Shown piece after piece: positions 48,638 to 61,999 of a stretch of 64,000 bases of DNA (the stretch's first letter is position 1; each line of letters begins with the position of its first letter). A program made the position numbers and the translations under genes. The stretch covers positions 434,001 to 498,000 of the forward strand of contig OZ218955.1 in the NCBI GenBank assembly GCA_965112735.1, read 5' to 3'. The notes under the pieces are model-generated. The model saw only the letters and a list, made by a program, of their open reading frames with translations, was not told where the DNA came from and searched no databases. Source of the DNA: Phaeosaccion multiseriatum. Its lineage: Eukaryota > Ochrophyta, other classes.

Positions 48638-51600
48638 TCATATGTCATTGGGCGGAAAGGACAATGAGGGGAGTGACGGCAGGCGGAGGCGTGTGACTGG
48701 ACTCGAGCTCCTGCTCCTCCGTCGACTCCGGTCCGCCTCCGCCTCTCCCCATCCACTGCCATCCCCTCCCCGGCCCTCCCCGCCGCCATTCATAGTGTTG
48801 TTACGTAGGCTGCCTTCCTCCTCTCGCTCCTCTAGGCTTCCTTGTCTGTTGTCCTTCTCTCCCCCGCGAGGAGCCCCAGAACAGCACTCCTCATCCCGTG
48901 CTGTATCGCTAACGCCACCACCACCTGCTCCCCCCGCTGACCCAGCATCCACTGCCATCCCCTTTCCCTTGCCCCCCCCTCCTCCTCCGCCGCCGCCGCT
49001 GCCGAAGAAAGCTGATATCATCGAAGCCGCCCTGCTCCCCCGCTCCTCCCCGTCCCCTCCTCCTCCTCCTCCTCCTCCTCCTCCGTCGAAGGCTTGATGA
49101 CTGCCTTCACTGTTCCCGCTTGTCGCCCCCGATCTCCGCGTGACCCACCCGTTCCCACTACTGCCCCCCTCGCAACTGCCGTTACTATTTGAGGCCGGCA
49201 CAACGGCGATGGGTTGCACATACGGACTCATCAACGGCGGAGTGCGCTGTGTGTGGTCATAGCTGCTGTAATCCCCGTACTTCTTCGCTCTCCCCACGGC
49301 GGACTGACGCTTCATCTCCTGCCGCACTTTCAACAAGAGCGGGAGCAGAAACCTTGCCGACACCGCCATGAGGAGCAACAATATGGCACCTCCCCACAGG
49401 GACACGTGTTTCATCTCCTTCGCCAGCCAGCCCTGGTCCTCCTGCCGCTGAGCGCCATCCCCCTCCTGCTGCTGCTGTTGCTGCTGCTGCTGTACCACCA
49501 ACTGCAGCGGCTTGGGACCTTCCCCCCGCACCCAAGCAATGTCCTTGGCTAGTGCTGACTGTGCGGCAGCAGCTGCCCTCTTGGCCGTCTCACCGGGCCC
49601 TGCTGCGGCCGCTCCCCCTCGCAGGCCGCCATGGCCGACCAGCCTCTCACCCCAGGCATCGCACCAATACTCCTGCTGCAGCCACTCATACACGGCATCT
49701 TCGTCCCACACGGGCTGCCCATAGCTGGTGTGAGGGGGGTCTCCTCCGACTCCTGTCGGGCCCACCCAACAAGACGGACACTGCGCGGGCTGGGGCACGG
49801 AGTGGAGGTAGAGCTCTGAGTCGTGCACGTGTTGGTGCTCCGAGGCAAGGCGCTGATTCACCTTGTTGTGAGCACGCCACACCCACAGAGCGAGGTCACG
49901 ATAGCACTCTGCATGAGTTTGAAGGGTTTGGAGGGGGTGGGAGGGGACAGTGGATGAGATGCCGAATTCAGTTCAAGTTGGGCAGTCGTCAGTCAAGTCC
50001 AGTCCAAGTCCAGTCAAAGAGTGTATAGAGCAACTCCCTCTCCCTCTCCCCCTCCCTCCTTCCTGCCTTCCCTCCGTTCCTCCCTCCATCTTTCCCTCCC
50101 CCCCTCCCTCCCTCCCTTCAGTCCTTCCCTCCTTCCCTCCCTCCCTTCCTTCCTTCCTCCCTCCCTCCCTCCCTTCAGTCCTTCCCTCCCTCCCTCCCTG
50201 TGTGTCTCTCTCTCTCACCGTCTGTAGGCTTGATGAGGCAGCGTCCGTTGTCGCAAAAGTCGTACATGGTAAGAAAGTGGGTGCGACACACTTGGCAGCC
50301 AAAGAAGTGGTCAACCAACACGCGTATGGTGTGCATGACGGTGTGCGGACTCGGCCGATGAGGGCTTTGAGACACGCTCATAATGTGGAACATCTCCTGT
50401 TGAGGCAACACATTGATGAAAGGGCGTATGCATGTGTGAAAGAGCGGACTAAGATCAAGTAACCTCTCTCCCCTCTCCCTCTCTATCTGTCCCGCTCCTT
50501 CTCTCTCTGATCTTCTCTCTCTCCCTCCCTCCCTCTCTCTCTTTCTCCCTCTCTCTGTCTCTCTCTCTCTCTTCCACTCACCCATAGCCCCGACGAGAAG
50601 GCTTCCCCGTCGAAGGAAGGTCCCTCCTCCAGTGCCTTTGCCGGCCACACCACGCCTTGCTCGAAGTGTCTTGCCTCCCAAGCCTTGAGGTAGCTCTGTG
50701 CGGCAGGGGGAGAAGAGGGGGAGGGGGGGCAGCTCAGCATGTGAGTTGGAGTTTTGAGGCGGAGTATTGCAATGAGTTTGCCGCCCCCATCGACTGCCAT
50801 CTCCCTTATCACCTCGAAGGCCGGTCCGTCTCGCAAGGCTGCATCCTCCTTTACAGCAGTCGCCAGCTGTTGAAAGGCCGGGCCCGCCGCTCCGGCCCCC
50901 TGGGGAAGGAGGTGCGCAGCCACTGACGTCAGAGTCAGTAGCGCGTCTGTGGGCAGGGGGAGAGGGGCGCGGAGGGAGAGGTGTGTCAGAGAGAGAGAGA
51001 GACTCAAAGAGGCGGGAGGCGGAAGGGGGGAGGACAGAGGAGGTAGGCCAGAGAGCGCGAGGAGGGAGCGGGCATAACACGCTTTTGTATTGCTCCAGGT
51101 CAAGAGCGAAACCGACACTGCAACCAAACCGACACTGTAACTGAAACCGTGGGGAACGACAAGCACTTACCGTAAGTGTCCTGTGCCAAAGGCTTTGTGT
51201 TGCTCACAAACACGTTCTTGGCCAAAGCGAAGCGCAGTGAGCTCGTGGCATCCACCAGGCGGAGGTCACAGCTTGGAAACCGAGACGAGCCTCCCCCGCC
51301 TCCTTCGTGCCCACTTGCCCGCCCGTCCTTGCCCTTGCTCTTGCCCTTGCCAGTGTCGTTGCCGTCAGCGTCGCCCCCTCCCCCCCCCACCTCCCCGTTC
51401 CCGTCTCCGCCCCCTCCCGCCGCGGAGGTGGGGCCCCCTTCTACTGCCATCCCCCCCGCCCCCCCGTCCCTCCTCTCCTCCCTCGTCTCACCCTCCTTGG
51501 CCAATGCGTCGTCCACCCAGTCAATGAAAAAACTCGCCGAGCTCCCGTGCCCCATGGGCTCAAAGAGTTTGTCCATATGCTTCCTTATGTCGAAGTCGTG

Positions 51601-52846
51601 GTTGAAAGCGCCCCCTCCTCCTCCTCCGTCTTCGTCTCCTTCCTCTCCCTTCGCGGTCCTCCTCTGGAAGGGGGTGGAGGCGAGCAGGCCGGGGAAACCC
51701 TTGATGCCCATGTCACCGCAGAAATCCCTATTCCTCACACAATTCACGGCCCCCACGCGCACGCTCCCACCGTTGGAGAATTTCTTGCCCACCTCGATCC
51801 ACTTGGGGGGGGAAGGGGTCCAAGGAGGAGGAGGATGAGGAGGAGGGTGAGGAGAAGGGTGAGGAGGAGGAGGAGGAGGAGGAGGAGGAGGAGGGTCCAA
51901 GGAGGAGGAGGATGAGGAGGAGGAGAAAGAGGAGGACAGACGAAGCGAGCAGCGAGCGAGAATGGCAGTGAGGAGGGAGGTGGGAACGACGAAGGGGGGG
52001 GGGGGGGGACTGTCGCTTGCTGAACAGGCCACACTACGGCCAAAGTCCTTTACAGGCGACAATCCCACCAGCAGGGGCATATTATGTTGAAATCCCTCCC
52101 ATCCTTCCTCCACATACACCCCCCACAAAGTATCCTCCCACTCACACGACGCCACATACCGTGCTCTTGAAGTGCTTGCAGTGGCCGCACCACGGCGCGT
52201 AGAAGTTGAGGAGCCAAATGTCGCCGGCGTAGGCGGGGTCCGAGAGCCCTTGCTCGAGGTTATCGCGCGTCAATTCCTCCACAAAATTCGCCCCCTCCGC
52301 CGGTCCGAAGGCCCCAAAGAGGTCGGGGATCCCGTCCTTGTGCACGTCTGCCGCCGCGAGCGCCCTCTGCCTGGGTGCCAAGGCGTCTCCCTCCCCCTCC
52401 TCCTCATGTTCCCCCTCCTCCGCCTCCTGCTCCTCGACTCGGGAGCCCTCTTCCTGGGGTCTACCCTGGAGGCCCCTCTGGCCGACGTTCTGCATATCAA
52501 TGCGGCGGGGGCTGCTGCCTCGCTGCTGCCCGCTCTGCCTCCCCTCTGCAGCACCAGCACCAGCAGTACGGGAGCCAAGCCAAGTCTCGTGCATGTCGCT
52601 TCCGCCGCTGGGCGCCTGTTGCGGGGTTTTTAGCTGCCCAGGCGCCTGGTCCAGCGCCTGGCCGAAGCCAACGACGTCTTGTCCCTGCAGTGGGACCAGC
52701 AAGGGCAGCGCCACCACGAGCACGAGGACCAAGGGCAGAACAAATGTAAAGGTTTGGAACGGCCCGCGAGGTGTCGAGCGGGACCTCAACGGATGCCGAC
52801 GACGACAGTGGCATCGCTGCTGCTGCGGCTGCTGTTGCTGCTGCAT
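48638..52846 (-). CDS. QSOX: Quiescin sulfhydryl oxidase (QSOX), 6 exons
   Basis: Exons in coding order are 52160-52846, 51171-51801, 50813-50946, 50582-50695, 50219-50396 and 48638-49908; phases close to 1004 residues. QSOX makes disulfides in secretory proteins, passing electrons from substrate thiols through a thioredoxin domain and FAD to oxygen. The thioredoxin active site is APWCGHCKHF (C220, C223), followed by VRVGAVNC and IKGFPGLL. The Erv/ALR domain shows ARHFEQGVVW, LWEMFHIMS, DHFFGCQVCRTHF (C556, C559), LWVWRAHNKVNQRL and distal CPSC (C625, C628). A hydrophobic anchor near residues 30-53 and a second membrane span near 741-764 bracket the enzyme. The cytosolic tail is Gly/Ser-rich. 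The frame is open further upstream only through non-ATG codons, so the ATG at 52846 was chosen. A motif A copy lies at 49487 (LVVQQQ). Confidence 0.93.
49487..49502 (-). repeat. Dispersed motif A copy in QSOX gene
   Basis: One mismatch; sense to the gene, read as QLVVQQ at the start of a Gln run. Confidence 0.75.
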
Positions 52847-53242
52847 CAGCGAAGGTCCAGCTAACTTCGCCAGCCTCTCCTCCTTCGGGTCGTCAGCTGT
52901 TAGAAGCTCTTTGTGTTCCTGTCTCCTGCGCCGATGGAGAGCCGAGAACAAATGCCTTGACTCCACTGACAGCCTTGCAGATAGGAAGCCGCACTAATTC
53001 TTTGTTAGCCTTCGTCAGGCTCCCTCTGCGGAGCAGGCTTTTTTATTGTTCGCCACGAGGCAAACTCCAAACTGCAAACTCAGACGGAAGCCCCTGCTCG
53101 ACAAATGAAATCGGGCTCCTCTAGTTTTGCTGGCTGGGTATGGCTCTATGGCTCTCTTCATCTCTATTAAGCCCACCAGCCTCTGTCATCGCCGTCCTCT
53201 CCCTTCCTCTGCTGCTTGGTGGGGCCACATCCTTCTATTATT
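52847..53242. promoter_or_regulatory. Divergent promoter between QSOX and AT-hook genes
   Basis: 396 bases lie between the start codons. No TATA box was recognised. The shared-promoter call rests on spacing and orientation. Confidence 0.4.
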
Positions 53243-56024
53243 ATGGCGAAGGGCCCGCCGAAGCGAGGACCGAATGTGAAAGCCAACAAGGCGAAGGCGA
53301 AAGGGGCTGGAGCAACGGCAGAAGCAGCAGCCGCCGCTGCGAAGGCCAAAGAGGACAAAGAGAGCAGCACGAGTGAGGGAGGGAGCGACAGTAGTGGTGA
53401 CGACGAGGAGCAGGAAGGAGGAGGCGCGCTGAGTGGAGGAGCTGGAGCCGCAGCAGCTGCAGCCGATGGCCAGGAGGAGGGTGGCGGTTGGTCGTCCGAG
53501 AGCGACGACGAGGGCAAGGGCAAAGGAGCGCCCGCAGGGATAGCTGCTGCTCCTCCTGCGCCGGTAGCTCCTGCCCCAGCTGACAGCAGCGATAGCAGCG
53601 ATGGGGACAGCAGCAGCAGCAGCGATGACGAGGAAGAAGGCCAGGAATCAACCCCACCAGCAGCAGCCAAAGCCCCGCCTTCCCCCAAGAAGAAGCCAGC
53701 GGCGGCTGCGAAGGCGAGCAAGGCGGCTGCGGCACCAGTGGCGGTACCAAGCGCAGCAGCACAGCAGGTAAGGGAGGCCGGCGGGGGGGCTTGCGTCCCA
53801 ACAGGGTACACATGCGAGAGAGTAGAGATAGACGGCGATAAACGGCGCCTCGGCCTCTGCTCTCCTCCGTTGGCGCACTCTGATCTGCCTTCTGCGAACC
53901 TGGCATCTGGTCACGAGCACACACCTATCCACGCTTTTGTGATGATAAATGGGGGGGTCAGTGTCTCTCACCACCACCGTGGCTAAGACTCCCCCCCCCC
54001 CTCTCCTCTCCCCCCTCTACATCTTGCTGCTTCTGTCTCTTGTCTTGCTCGGTGTGTGCGTGCGCGTGTCCTGTGTGGCGGGTGCAACTTTCTCCTGTCG
54101 GCGGGCAAGCAGAGTGGCAGCGACAGCGGCAGCAGTAGCGACGAGGAGGAGGGGGAGAAGAAGAGCAAGACTAAGCACAAGAAAGCTCCCACTGGAGCTG
54201 TAACAAGCGAGGCGGAAGAAGAAGAGGATGGAGAGGAGGGAGGAGAAGGAGGGGAGGTCAAGGAGGACAGCAGCAGCGCCTCGGAGAGCGAGCAAGACGA
54301 AGCGGTCAAGAAGAGCGAGACGCAGCTCCAAAGCGAGCAAATCGTCAAGCTCAAAGCCTCTCTCAAGGACATGAGCACCAAGTTCTCAGAGGCAAGGTTG
54401 CTCACCCTCTCTCAGGTGAGTGCATCTAGAGTGGGCATGAGTGGGCATGAGTGGGCATGAGTGGGCATGAGTGGGCATGAAAGGGCAGGCGCGGGGAGGA
54501 GGGAGAGGGGCGGGCGATTGTTTGGTTGATTCAGTCATTCGTTCATTCCCACCCATATATGCCTACCTCAGCGCCGATGGATCGAGCAGAGGAGGAGCTT
54601 GGCGTGGGACAATGAGGGGTGCTTGTGTAACTCCACTGGACGTGCATCGATATTGATGTTCGAATCTCCACGCCCGCTGTGACTGACCGCCTCCTCTCGC
54701 TTCGTCCTTGCCCCCCCCCCCCCCCCTCCTCCTCCTCCTCCTCCTCCTCCTCCTCCTCCTCCTCATATTTGGTATATCTGCAACAAACACACAACAGGGC
54801 AAGATCCTGAAAGCCAATGCCACGACTCTGAAGGCCAAAGACCTTGACGTGAAGGCGAAGGATCAGGAAATCCTCGCTAAGGACTCGCAGATTTCACTCG
54901 CAGACAAGGTGAGAAAGAGCTGCTGGAGCGTATCGATGTATGTATGCTACATATAATGTATTGTATATAATATGTGTACTCGATATGTGCGATATTGACA
55001 CTCTGTGTCTCTGTCTCTGTCGCTGCTCCCCACGACCTCCCCGCGTGCCCATCGCAGATGGTGGCGACTCGAGACAAGAGCCTTGCCGCGAAGGACAGAG
55101 AGCTCAGAGCCGCACTCAAGGAGAAGGACAAGCTCAGACGGGCACTCACACGCGCCGAGAAGAAGCTCGGCGTGGAGGTTAGTGACGCTGTTTGTGGGGT
55201 CTCGTTAGGGGCCGGTGGGGATTAGGTATGTAGAGGTCATCTTCTTGGGGGTGGATGTCGAGCAGGTTAGACCGATGAAGGATACGGGGCCGGTTGTGAG
55301 ATAGAGAGAGGGCGGGTGTGAGGGCAAGGCGGACATCACCTCGATGGGCCGTCCCAACTCCCCCACTACGCACCCACGCACACAGTGTGCAGTGAAAGGA
55401 TGTGGCCTTCGCTTGATCTGTACTTCTGCTGATCTCTCCCCGTGTGTGCAGACCACGGCTGAAGGAGGAGCCAAGAAGAGAAAGAGAGCGCCCGATGATG
55501 GCGCGGAGTCCGGCGCAGCAGTTGGTGATACAGCAGGGGCAGAAGGGTCAGAAGCTCCTGCGAAGAAGAAGCGGAATCGCTCCAAGAAGCCGCCTGTACC
55601 ACCAACTGCTGCAGTTACAACAGAGAACGGTGTGACGGTACCGGTGGTAAAGAAGAGGGGCCCGGGCCGGCCCTCCAATGCGCAGAAAGCCGCTGATGCC
55701 GCCGCTGCGGCCGCTGCTCTGGCTGCTGCATCATCAAGTGCCGCTGCTGCTGCTGCTCCCGACACGCCCTCGGCGGACGCTGGGGCGGCGGCTGCAGCTG
55801 CCTCGGCTCTTAAGAAGAGCAAGAAGAAGAAGAGGAAGGAGGCGGAAGCGGCGGCTGCTGCGGCATCAACACAACCCTCTTCAGAGGCAGCCCCGGAGTC
55901 GCCAGCACCACCCTCCGGAGACGCATCCGGAGCAGATGGGGATGCAGGAGCAGCTCCGGCGACGTCGTCCAAGAAGAAGAAGAAGAAGAAGAAGAAGAAG
56001 GAGGAGGAGGAGGAGGACAAGTAG
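53243..56024 (+). CDS. Nuclear-type acidic/basic protein with an AT-hook and coiled coil, 5 exons
   Basis: Exons 53243-53767, 54113-54415, 54798-54908, 55058-55177 and 55452-56024, all phase 0, encode 543 residues. Residues 1-230 are a patchwork of Lys/Ala and Ser/Asp/Glu blocks such as SSDSSDGDSSSSSDDEEEGQ, resembling CK2-phosphorylated nucleolar proteins. The middle exons encode a strong heptad-like helix (LQSEQIVKLKASLKDMSTKFSEARL, ATTLKAKDLDVKAKDQEIL, KSLAAKDRELRAALKEKDKL). The last exon has a classical AT-hook, KKRGPGRPSN, which binds the minor groove of A/T-rich DNA, plus RKRAP and poly-Lys nuclear-localisation-like runs. A chromatin or nucleolar role is inferred. Motif A copies are at 55521 (AVGDTA) and, degenerate, at 55591 (VPPTA). 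Because every exon is phase 0, coiled-coil length can change by exon loss. Confidence 0.82.
55521..55536 (+). repeat. Dispersed motif A, exact copy in AT-hook gene
   Basis: Exact 16-base match, read as AVGDTA. An inverted degenerate copy follows at 55591-55606. Confidence 0.85.
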
Positions 56025-56084
56025 TGAGAAATTGGGGAAGGGGGGGGGGGGGGTTCTGCCGATGGGTTACAACACACAACATAT

Positions 56085-56119
<35 letters not shown>

Positions 56120-56840
56120 CCGCGTGCATGGAAGGAGGGGGAGAGGTAGAAGGAGGGAGAGGAGCCAATCGTAGTGAGAAGGGAGTTGCTCACGCGGGTT
56201 GAAATGGAGCCGATGACACAGACGGGGCGAGGGGCCGAATCGAACGCGCTCTCTGCTCAGGGGCGGGGAACAAAGGGCTGAGCGTCCCTGCGGATGGTGG
56301 GCGAGTGCATCAAGTTAAGTTTGCCAAGGTAAGGGAGAAACCAATGGTGCCGAAGAGAGAGAGGGGGGGGGAGGGAGGAAGGAAGCGAGGGTACCTTTTT
56401 CTTTTTCCGTAGTACTAGGTGCTATCAAGGGAAGGTTTTTGGCTCGAATGATCGATTCCTCTTTCCTCAATTTCTAAACTACGACCAAACGCTTCTCTGT
56501 CCAACAAAGAGGGGAGTGTATTATCTTGCCTTCTCTCCACCTCGCTTGTCCTCCTCGGCTCCTAAAATTGAAATTGTGGACTCAACCAGGAGAGAGAGAG
56601 CATTCTATTCCAAAGAGACAGCAGTACGCGGCCTCATTCCGCACAAAGACATTTGAGAGTACTTCAGTACTTCGTAGTATGAATGACATGTTATTCCTTC
56701 GAAACAGACCCTCCTGCACTCCACGGCTGGTGCGTTCCCATGCGTCTCCTCCCTCCCTCCCCCCTTCCCTACCCTTGCTGGACCCCCCGACAGCACTCCC
56801 TGAGTCATCTCTCGTCGATTCGCTGCCTCAGTCACCTCTC
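56025..56840. other. Convergent 3' intergenic region
   Basis: Contains a poly-G run near 56041-56053, an (AC)n tract at about 56090-56117, and A/T-richer DNA at 56395-56500. No coding frame is convincing; it should hold the 3' untranslated regions of both neighbours. Confidence 0.5.
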
Positions 56841-59375
56841 TCAATCCTCCTCCTCCTCCTCTCCCTCAGGCGGGTTGGGGTCGATAAGTAAATCCGCCGC
56901 TTCCGTGAGGGGGTTCTCCCCTGCCTCCTCCTCCTCCTCCTCCTCCGGCGCCCACTCCTTCATGATGGCTGGGGGCAGCGAGGGCTGATACGGCGCTGGC
57001 ATGAACTTCACTCCATCGCCCACATAGACATTGGTAAAGTGGTTACCGTATGCCACTCCGTAGGCGCCCGGCCACACCAGACTTTTTGCCACAACCATGC
57101 TGTTGGAGGTCTCTCCGCCGCCCCCCGGGCACACCCGGAAGCCCCAGGAGCCCTCGTCGTCGTCTGCGAGGCTGCGGACGGGCTCCACCTGGCAAGAGGA
57201 AAGGGGGGGGGGGGGGGGGGAGGGGAGAGGGGAGAGAGAGAGAGTCACTTCATAGCTTTCCAAAACGGATCACACACACACACATACACAGACATTTATT
57301 CTCACAGAGAGAATCCTTCTCCCTGCCCACCCCACCCTACTCCACCCACCTACCTACTCACCCACCCTACCCACCTGCTCGGGCGCGTCCTCCGGTTCAA
57401 TCTCGTTGCCCTCCTCGTCCGTCTCGAGCGGCATGGGCGTGTTCCTGCCCAGCACATTGACCTCCATCTCGTGATGCGTCCACCCATCCAGTGCGTTGAG
57501 CTCCTCCACCGGCTTGGGGAAGCGCTCTCCAATGGCCTCGGTCTCCGCGAGCTTGATGGCCGGGGTTTCTGAGTCCTCATCCAGCTCAAAGAAGCCCGCC
57601 GGGGACACGCAGGTGCTCGCGGTGATGCGTGCGATTTGCGCGCGAAGGAGGTTTTTCTCTGTGGGTGGGGGGTGGGTGCGTGGGTGCGTGCGTGGGTGCG
57701 TGCGTGCGTGCGCGCGCGAGAGTGAGTGAATGGAAAGGCAAAAGAGGAGGGTGCCGGTGGCAGTGGCTTCCGGGCAGCTCAAACGACCACACTTCTCGCG
57801 ACCACAGAGAAGAAAGGGACCCTACTGACTGATTGACCGACGAACTGACTGATCGACTGATTGACTGTTTCTCTCTCCCTCTCCCTGTCTCTGTTTCTGA
57901 GGTGATAAGCCCCCTCCTCTGTCCGGACAGATGTAACGGACGGACGGGAGCGAGAGTGACGTACTGACTGACCTGTTCCCTGGAAAGGGGGGTAGCCCGG
58001 CACCGCCGCCTCTAAGTCTCCCGTGAAGAAGCGCTTGATGAGACGGGCCTGTACAATTTGCGCTTGCTTGACGGGGGGGAGCTCCACCCAGGGCTGGCCT
58101 GTCGTAGCACAAGTCACCCAGTAGGTGTAACGGTTCACGCCCCCCACGCCCTCCATGGTGCTCTCGTCAATCTCTGCGATAGGGGGTTGGTCGGGGTGGG
58201 CATGAGTGAATGAGGGGGGAAGGATGAGCGTGCGGGTGACAACTTGGATCACATAGCAGGCTTGGTGGGGGGACATGAGGGAGGAACTGGAAACACGCTC
58301 TCTGCGTGAAAGAGCGACATCGACTCTTGTACCAGAGAGGCCGGGATCGTGGCGTTTTGAGGGCAACACACTCGCTCTCTCACTCCCCCTCGCTCTCTCT
58401 CTTTCTTTATCGCCCTCTCCCTGTCGCTCGCTCGCTCTCGCTCTCCCTTTCTCCCTCTCTCTCCTTGGTCTCATCCTTTCTCCCACCCCTCCCCCCTCTC
58501 CACCCCTCCCTGCTTGGCCTGTAGTACCGCCCCCTACACTCACCTGCTACTGTTTCGTCCAGTGTCCGCCCCTCCACGATGAGATAGGTGCCCTTCCGAT
58601 GACTAATCTGACCCCAAAAGCGGATGGTCTGGTGATCTGCTGGCAAAGTCTCGCCTGGAGGGGGGCAGGGGGGAAGAGAGACAGAGCACATCGCACTTAA
58701 GAACTAGTCTCATGCTTTGGCTACGATGTACCTGCAAAGCCTCGGCCCCTCACGCTTTCTGCAAGCCTTAAATTACCCCTCGCCTGGGGATGGACATGGT
58801 TTCAGGCACGTGTGCCTTTGATTTTCGCTGTTCCATGGGGAGATTTGTCCTGTCTCACCTAACTTCTTGATGGCGAGAAACAGGCGGTAAGTCTCCAAAC
58901 GGCCCAGCGACACCCCTGCCCACTCCCACATGCCAGCCTCCTCCATCATGTCCGGAACGGTTACTCCTCCCTCGGGCTCTTCATCGGGACGTGTGAACAG
59001 CGCCTGCAAGGGGTGGCAATCGTGGGAGAGCAGAGGCGTGAGGGACAAGTCTCATGACGACGGCGAGGGACTCCCCCCTCCATCCCGAGACGTCAACCCA
59101 CCCATCCATCCACCTACTCATCCACCGACCTGCGATTTGGCGGCCCAGTCCAACTGTGCCTTCTTGGCTCTCTCCTTGGACACAGTGGCCACCTCGGGCG
59201 CCAGCTTGGCCTTCTTCTCCTTGACAGCCGCGCTAATGGCCTCAAACGCTTCGCTAGCATTGGCGGGCTTGTCGATTACAAGCTCGAGCAGCGTCTCTGT
59301 GAGGTGGTCGTACAAGCTGACGCCATCGCCGCTCTCTTTCTTGAGGAAGGCCAGCGCCTCCTCAGTTTTCGACAT
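56841..59375 (-). CDS. RSPH4A/RSPH6A-like: Radial spoke head protein 4/6 family, 6 exons
   Basis: Exons in coding order are 59130-59375, 58859-59003, 58544-58654, 57973-58173, 57375-57658 and 56841-57188; phases close to 444 residues. RSP4/6 proteins form the head of axonemal radial spokes, which touch the central pair and regulate flagellar beat. Diagnostic segments include [14 protein letters not shown] near the N-terminus, [102 protein letters not shown] and [10 protein letters not shown] with [14 protein letters not shown]. The C-terminus is acidic, as in the family. The gene implies that the organism makes a motile 9+2 flagellum at some stage. The acidic EPEDAPEQ segment lies where other members carry similar loops. 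Confidence 0.96.
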
Positions 59376-59815
59376 GGTTCGACCGCGAGGGTAGGTCGGC
59401 CTGTCCAGGCAGAGGAGCGCTACTACTCCTGCTTACTGCCGCACCTCCTCCTCCTCCTCCTCCTCCTCCTCCTCCTTCTCCTGATGCTGGTCCTGATGCT
59501 GCTCCTACTCCTCCCTTTGATGCTCCTTTGTCCTGCTCCTGCTGCTGCAGCCGCCGCGTGCCAGCCGTTACGGATTCGTAAGTCAACGAGTGGCCTGATG
59601 ACCCACACGGCTGAAAAAATTACAGGCCGGCCCATAAAAAAAAAAAAAAAGGGAGGGATTCCGTTAGATGGGACATAGACATAAACTTTTGGGTACAGTA
59701 TCAAAGCCAACTTTCCAACAAAGTCTCGAGACTCACTCTCTCTCTATCTCCTCTGTGAACTCCATACAGTGCAGTACACGCACGGAAAGAGGAAGAGAAG
59801 AGAAGGGGGTTAATA
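59376..59815. promoter_or_regulatory. Divergent promoter region upstream of RSPH gene
   Basis: 440 bases between two start codons, with a (CTC)n tract at about 59446-59476 and a poly-A run at about 59637-59650. No X-box-like element was confidently recognised. Confidence 0.35.
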
Positions 59816-61965
59816 ATGACGAGGGAGTGGATACCACGTTCTCAAAGGCAAGGCAACATTGAAGGACGGCCAGAAGGGGGATGGGGCACGGATGCTGATA
59901 TATTAAGTGCCAGCTCCGAGGCAGACAAGGGCATGAGTTTCCGCGAATGGCAGAGGGTCTATCTCGGGAAGGAGGTCGGGGATGACAGGGTAGAACAGCA
60001 GCAGCAGGTAGGGGGAGTTGCACCGGTCAATGGCAGTCAGTGCTTGCTTGACTTGCCCCGGCTTTCTGCGAGCAACTGCTCTGAAAGTAATAAGTTAAGG
60101 AGCTCGAGCATGTGCTGCGGCATTTCCGATGCTGATCCTCCCACCGGCGGTGGTCGCGGAGGAGGAGTATCGAGGGGCAGAAGAGGGGGGCTCGCAGCGA
60201 AACGCGCCTTCTCTAATGCTTCTATTCAGCAGCAGCAGCAGCAGCAGAAGCAGTCGCAGCAGCAGCAGGGATGCAACTCCCCTACTGAGTTCGCGAGGCG
60301 CTTCTTTGCGAAACTCAAAGGAGGGCACGTGGACCCGCCTCGACGGTCACGTCTGAGCATCGACACTGGCGCGACTGCATATGACGGTGGCCACGGGCCG
60401 CCAGAGGAGGGTTCGTCAGAAAGCTCCTCGGTAGCGACGCCAGCGACATATCGCCCACGGTCCTCGCTGAGGCTGAAGCAGGGCGGCAGCGCGAACAGCA
60501 TGACCACTCTGGGCAGCAGCACGGAGGACCACCCCCCTTCTGCAACCACCGCCGCCGCTGGCACTCTTGCTGCCCCCTTTTCAACCCTCTACGACGAAGT
60601 TGAGGCATGCGCAGTGATGCTGATGGGGCGGGCCTCGTCCAAAGCGCTGCGCGTGTCTGCGGAGTACATGCGCATGATGCTGGCGTTGACGCACGGCGAG
60701 GGGCGAGTGCTCGTGGTACTGGAGGAGGAGGAGGAGGAGGAGGAGGAGGAGGAGGAGGAGGAAGAAGAAGGGAAACCTGAGGATGATAGCAACTGTGATG
60801 GGCAAGCTGCCAGGTCTTGCAAAGAGAAGAAAAGTAGCGGCAGCAGCACCAATTGCAGCAGCAGCCTCAGCAGCAGAGGCGTGGAGTTTATGACGGCCAA
60901 GCAAGCCTGTGTGGACAAGAGTCATTGGCCGTTCCGCGTGCACTTGCGCGTGCCTGCGGCTGCTCCTTCGGCGGCGTCTTCATGTTCTTGCTCAACAAAG
61001 CCTACTGGGACAAAGATGATGATGCTGAAGAAGAGGAAGAAGAGTGAGAAGGGCACTTGCGAGGAGTGTAGGAGGAGTGAGCAAGCCGCTACAGCGACAG
61101 AAAGAGGGCAAGAAGAGTGGAAGGTTATCTCCGTGGAGACACTCTTCATTGAGGAAGGGGTCGAAAGGCTGGAGGTGCTGGGGGCTCGCGAACAGCAGCT
61201 CTGGACGGCGAAGACGACGACAGGAGCAGCAGAAGAAGCACCACAGGAGGCGCCGGAACAAGGAAGAGCCAACGAGGTAGTAGAGGAGGTCACAGCGAAA
61301 CAGAAGGCGCTGCCTTTGGCCGTGCTAGGATTGACGAGAAGGGTCAGCCGATGGACCTCCACACGGGCTCCTCACAGACGGGGGGCGGAAGTGAAGCGGA
61401 GCAAGACCAAGGACGGTCCTGGAAGTGCTACTGAGGATGAGGACGGCAAAGGCGACGAAGGCGAAGGGCGTGGTGCGCAGGGTGTTTCGTCTGCGCCCCC
61501 TGTGACGGTCATAGATGCTGAGTCCTTCAAGCATGACCAACAGCCGGAGGATTATAACGAGAAGAAGAATGAGGAGGAGGAGGAGGAGGAGGAGGAGGAG
61601 AAGAAGAAGAAGAAGAACAAGAACAAGAACAAGAAGAAGAAGGAGGAGGAGGAGGGACGTGCGGATCAAGCCGGAGAGGGGGCAAGGGAGCAAGGGGAGC
61701 TGGGGAGTGGCCTGGAGCAGGGTCATGTCGAAGTCGATGTCGATACCGATGTCAATGTCAAGCCGATACACTCCTTTGCGAGCTTCGTCGTGGAGGGCGG
61801 GGCCCAGATGCAGACGGATGCGACGGTTTCGAGTGCGTTTGTGGGTGTGCACGAGAGCATGACCGCCATCATCTCCCGCCACCGCCTACTGGAGGCCTCC
61901 GTTGTGTTGCATCAACTCACCGCCCTGCTGGAGCGAGACTTGGAGAGGAGCCGATTACAGCAGCA

Positions 61966-61999
<34 letters not shown>

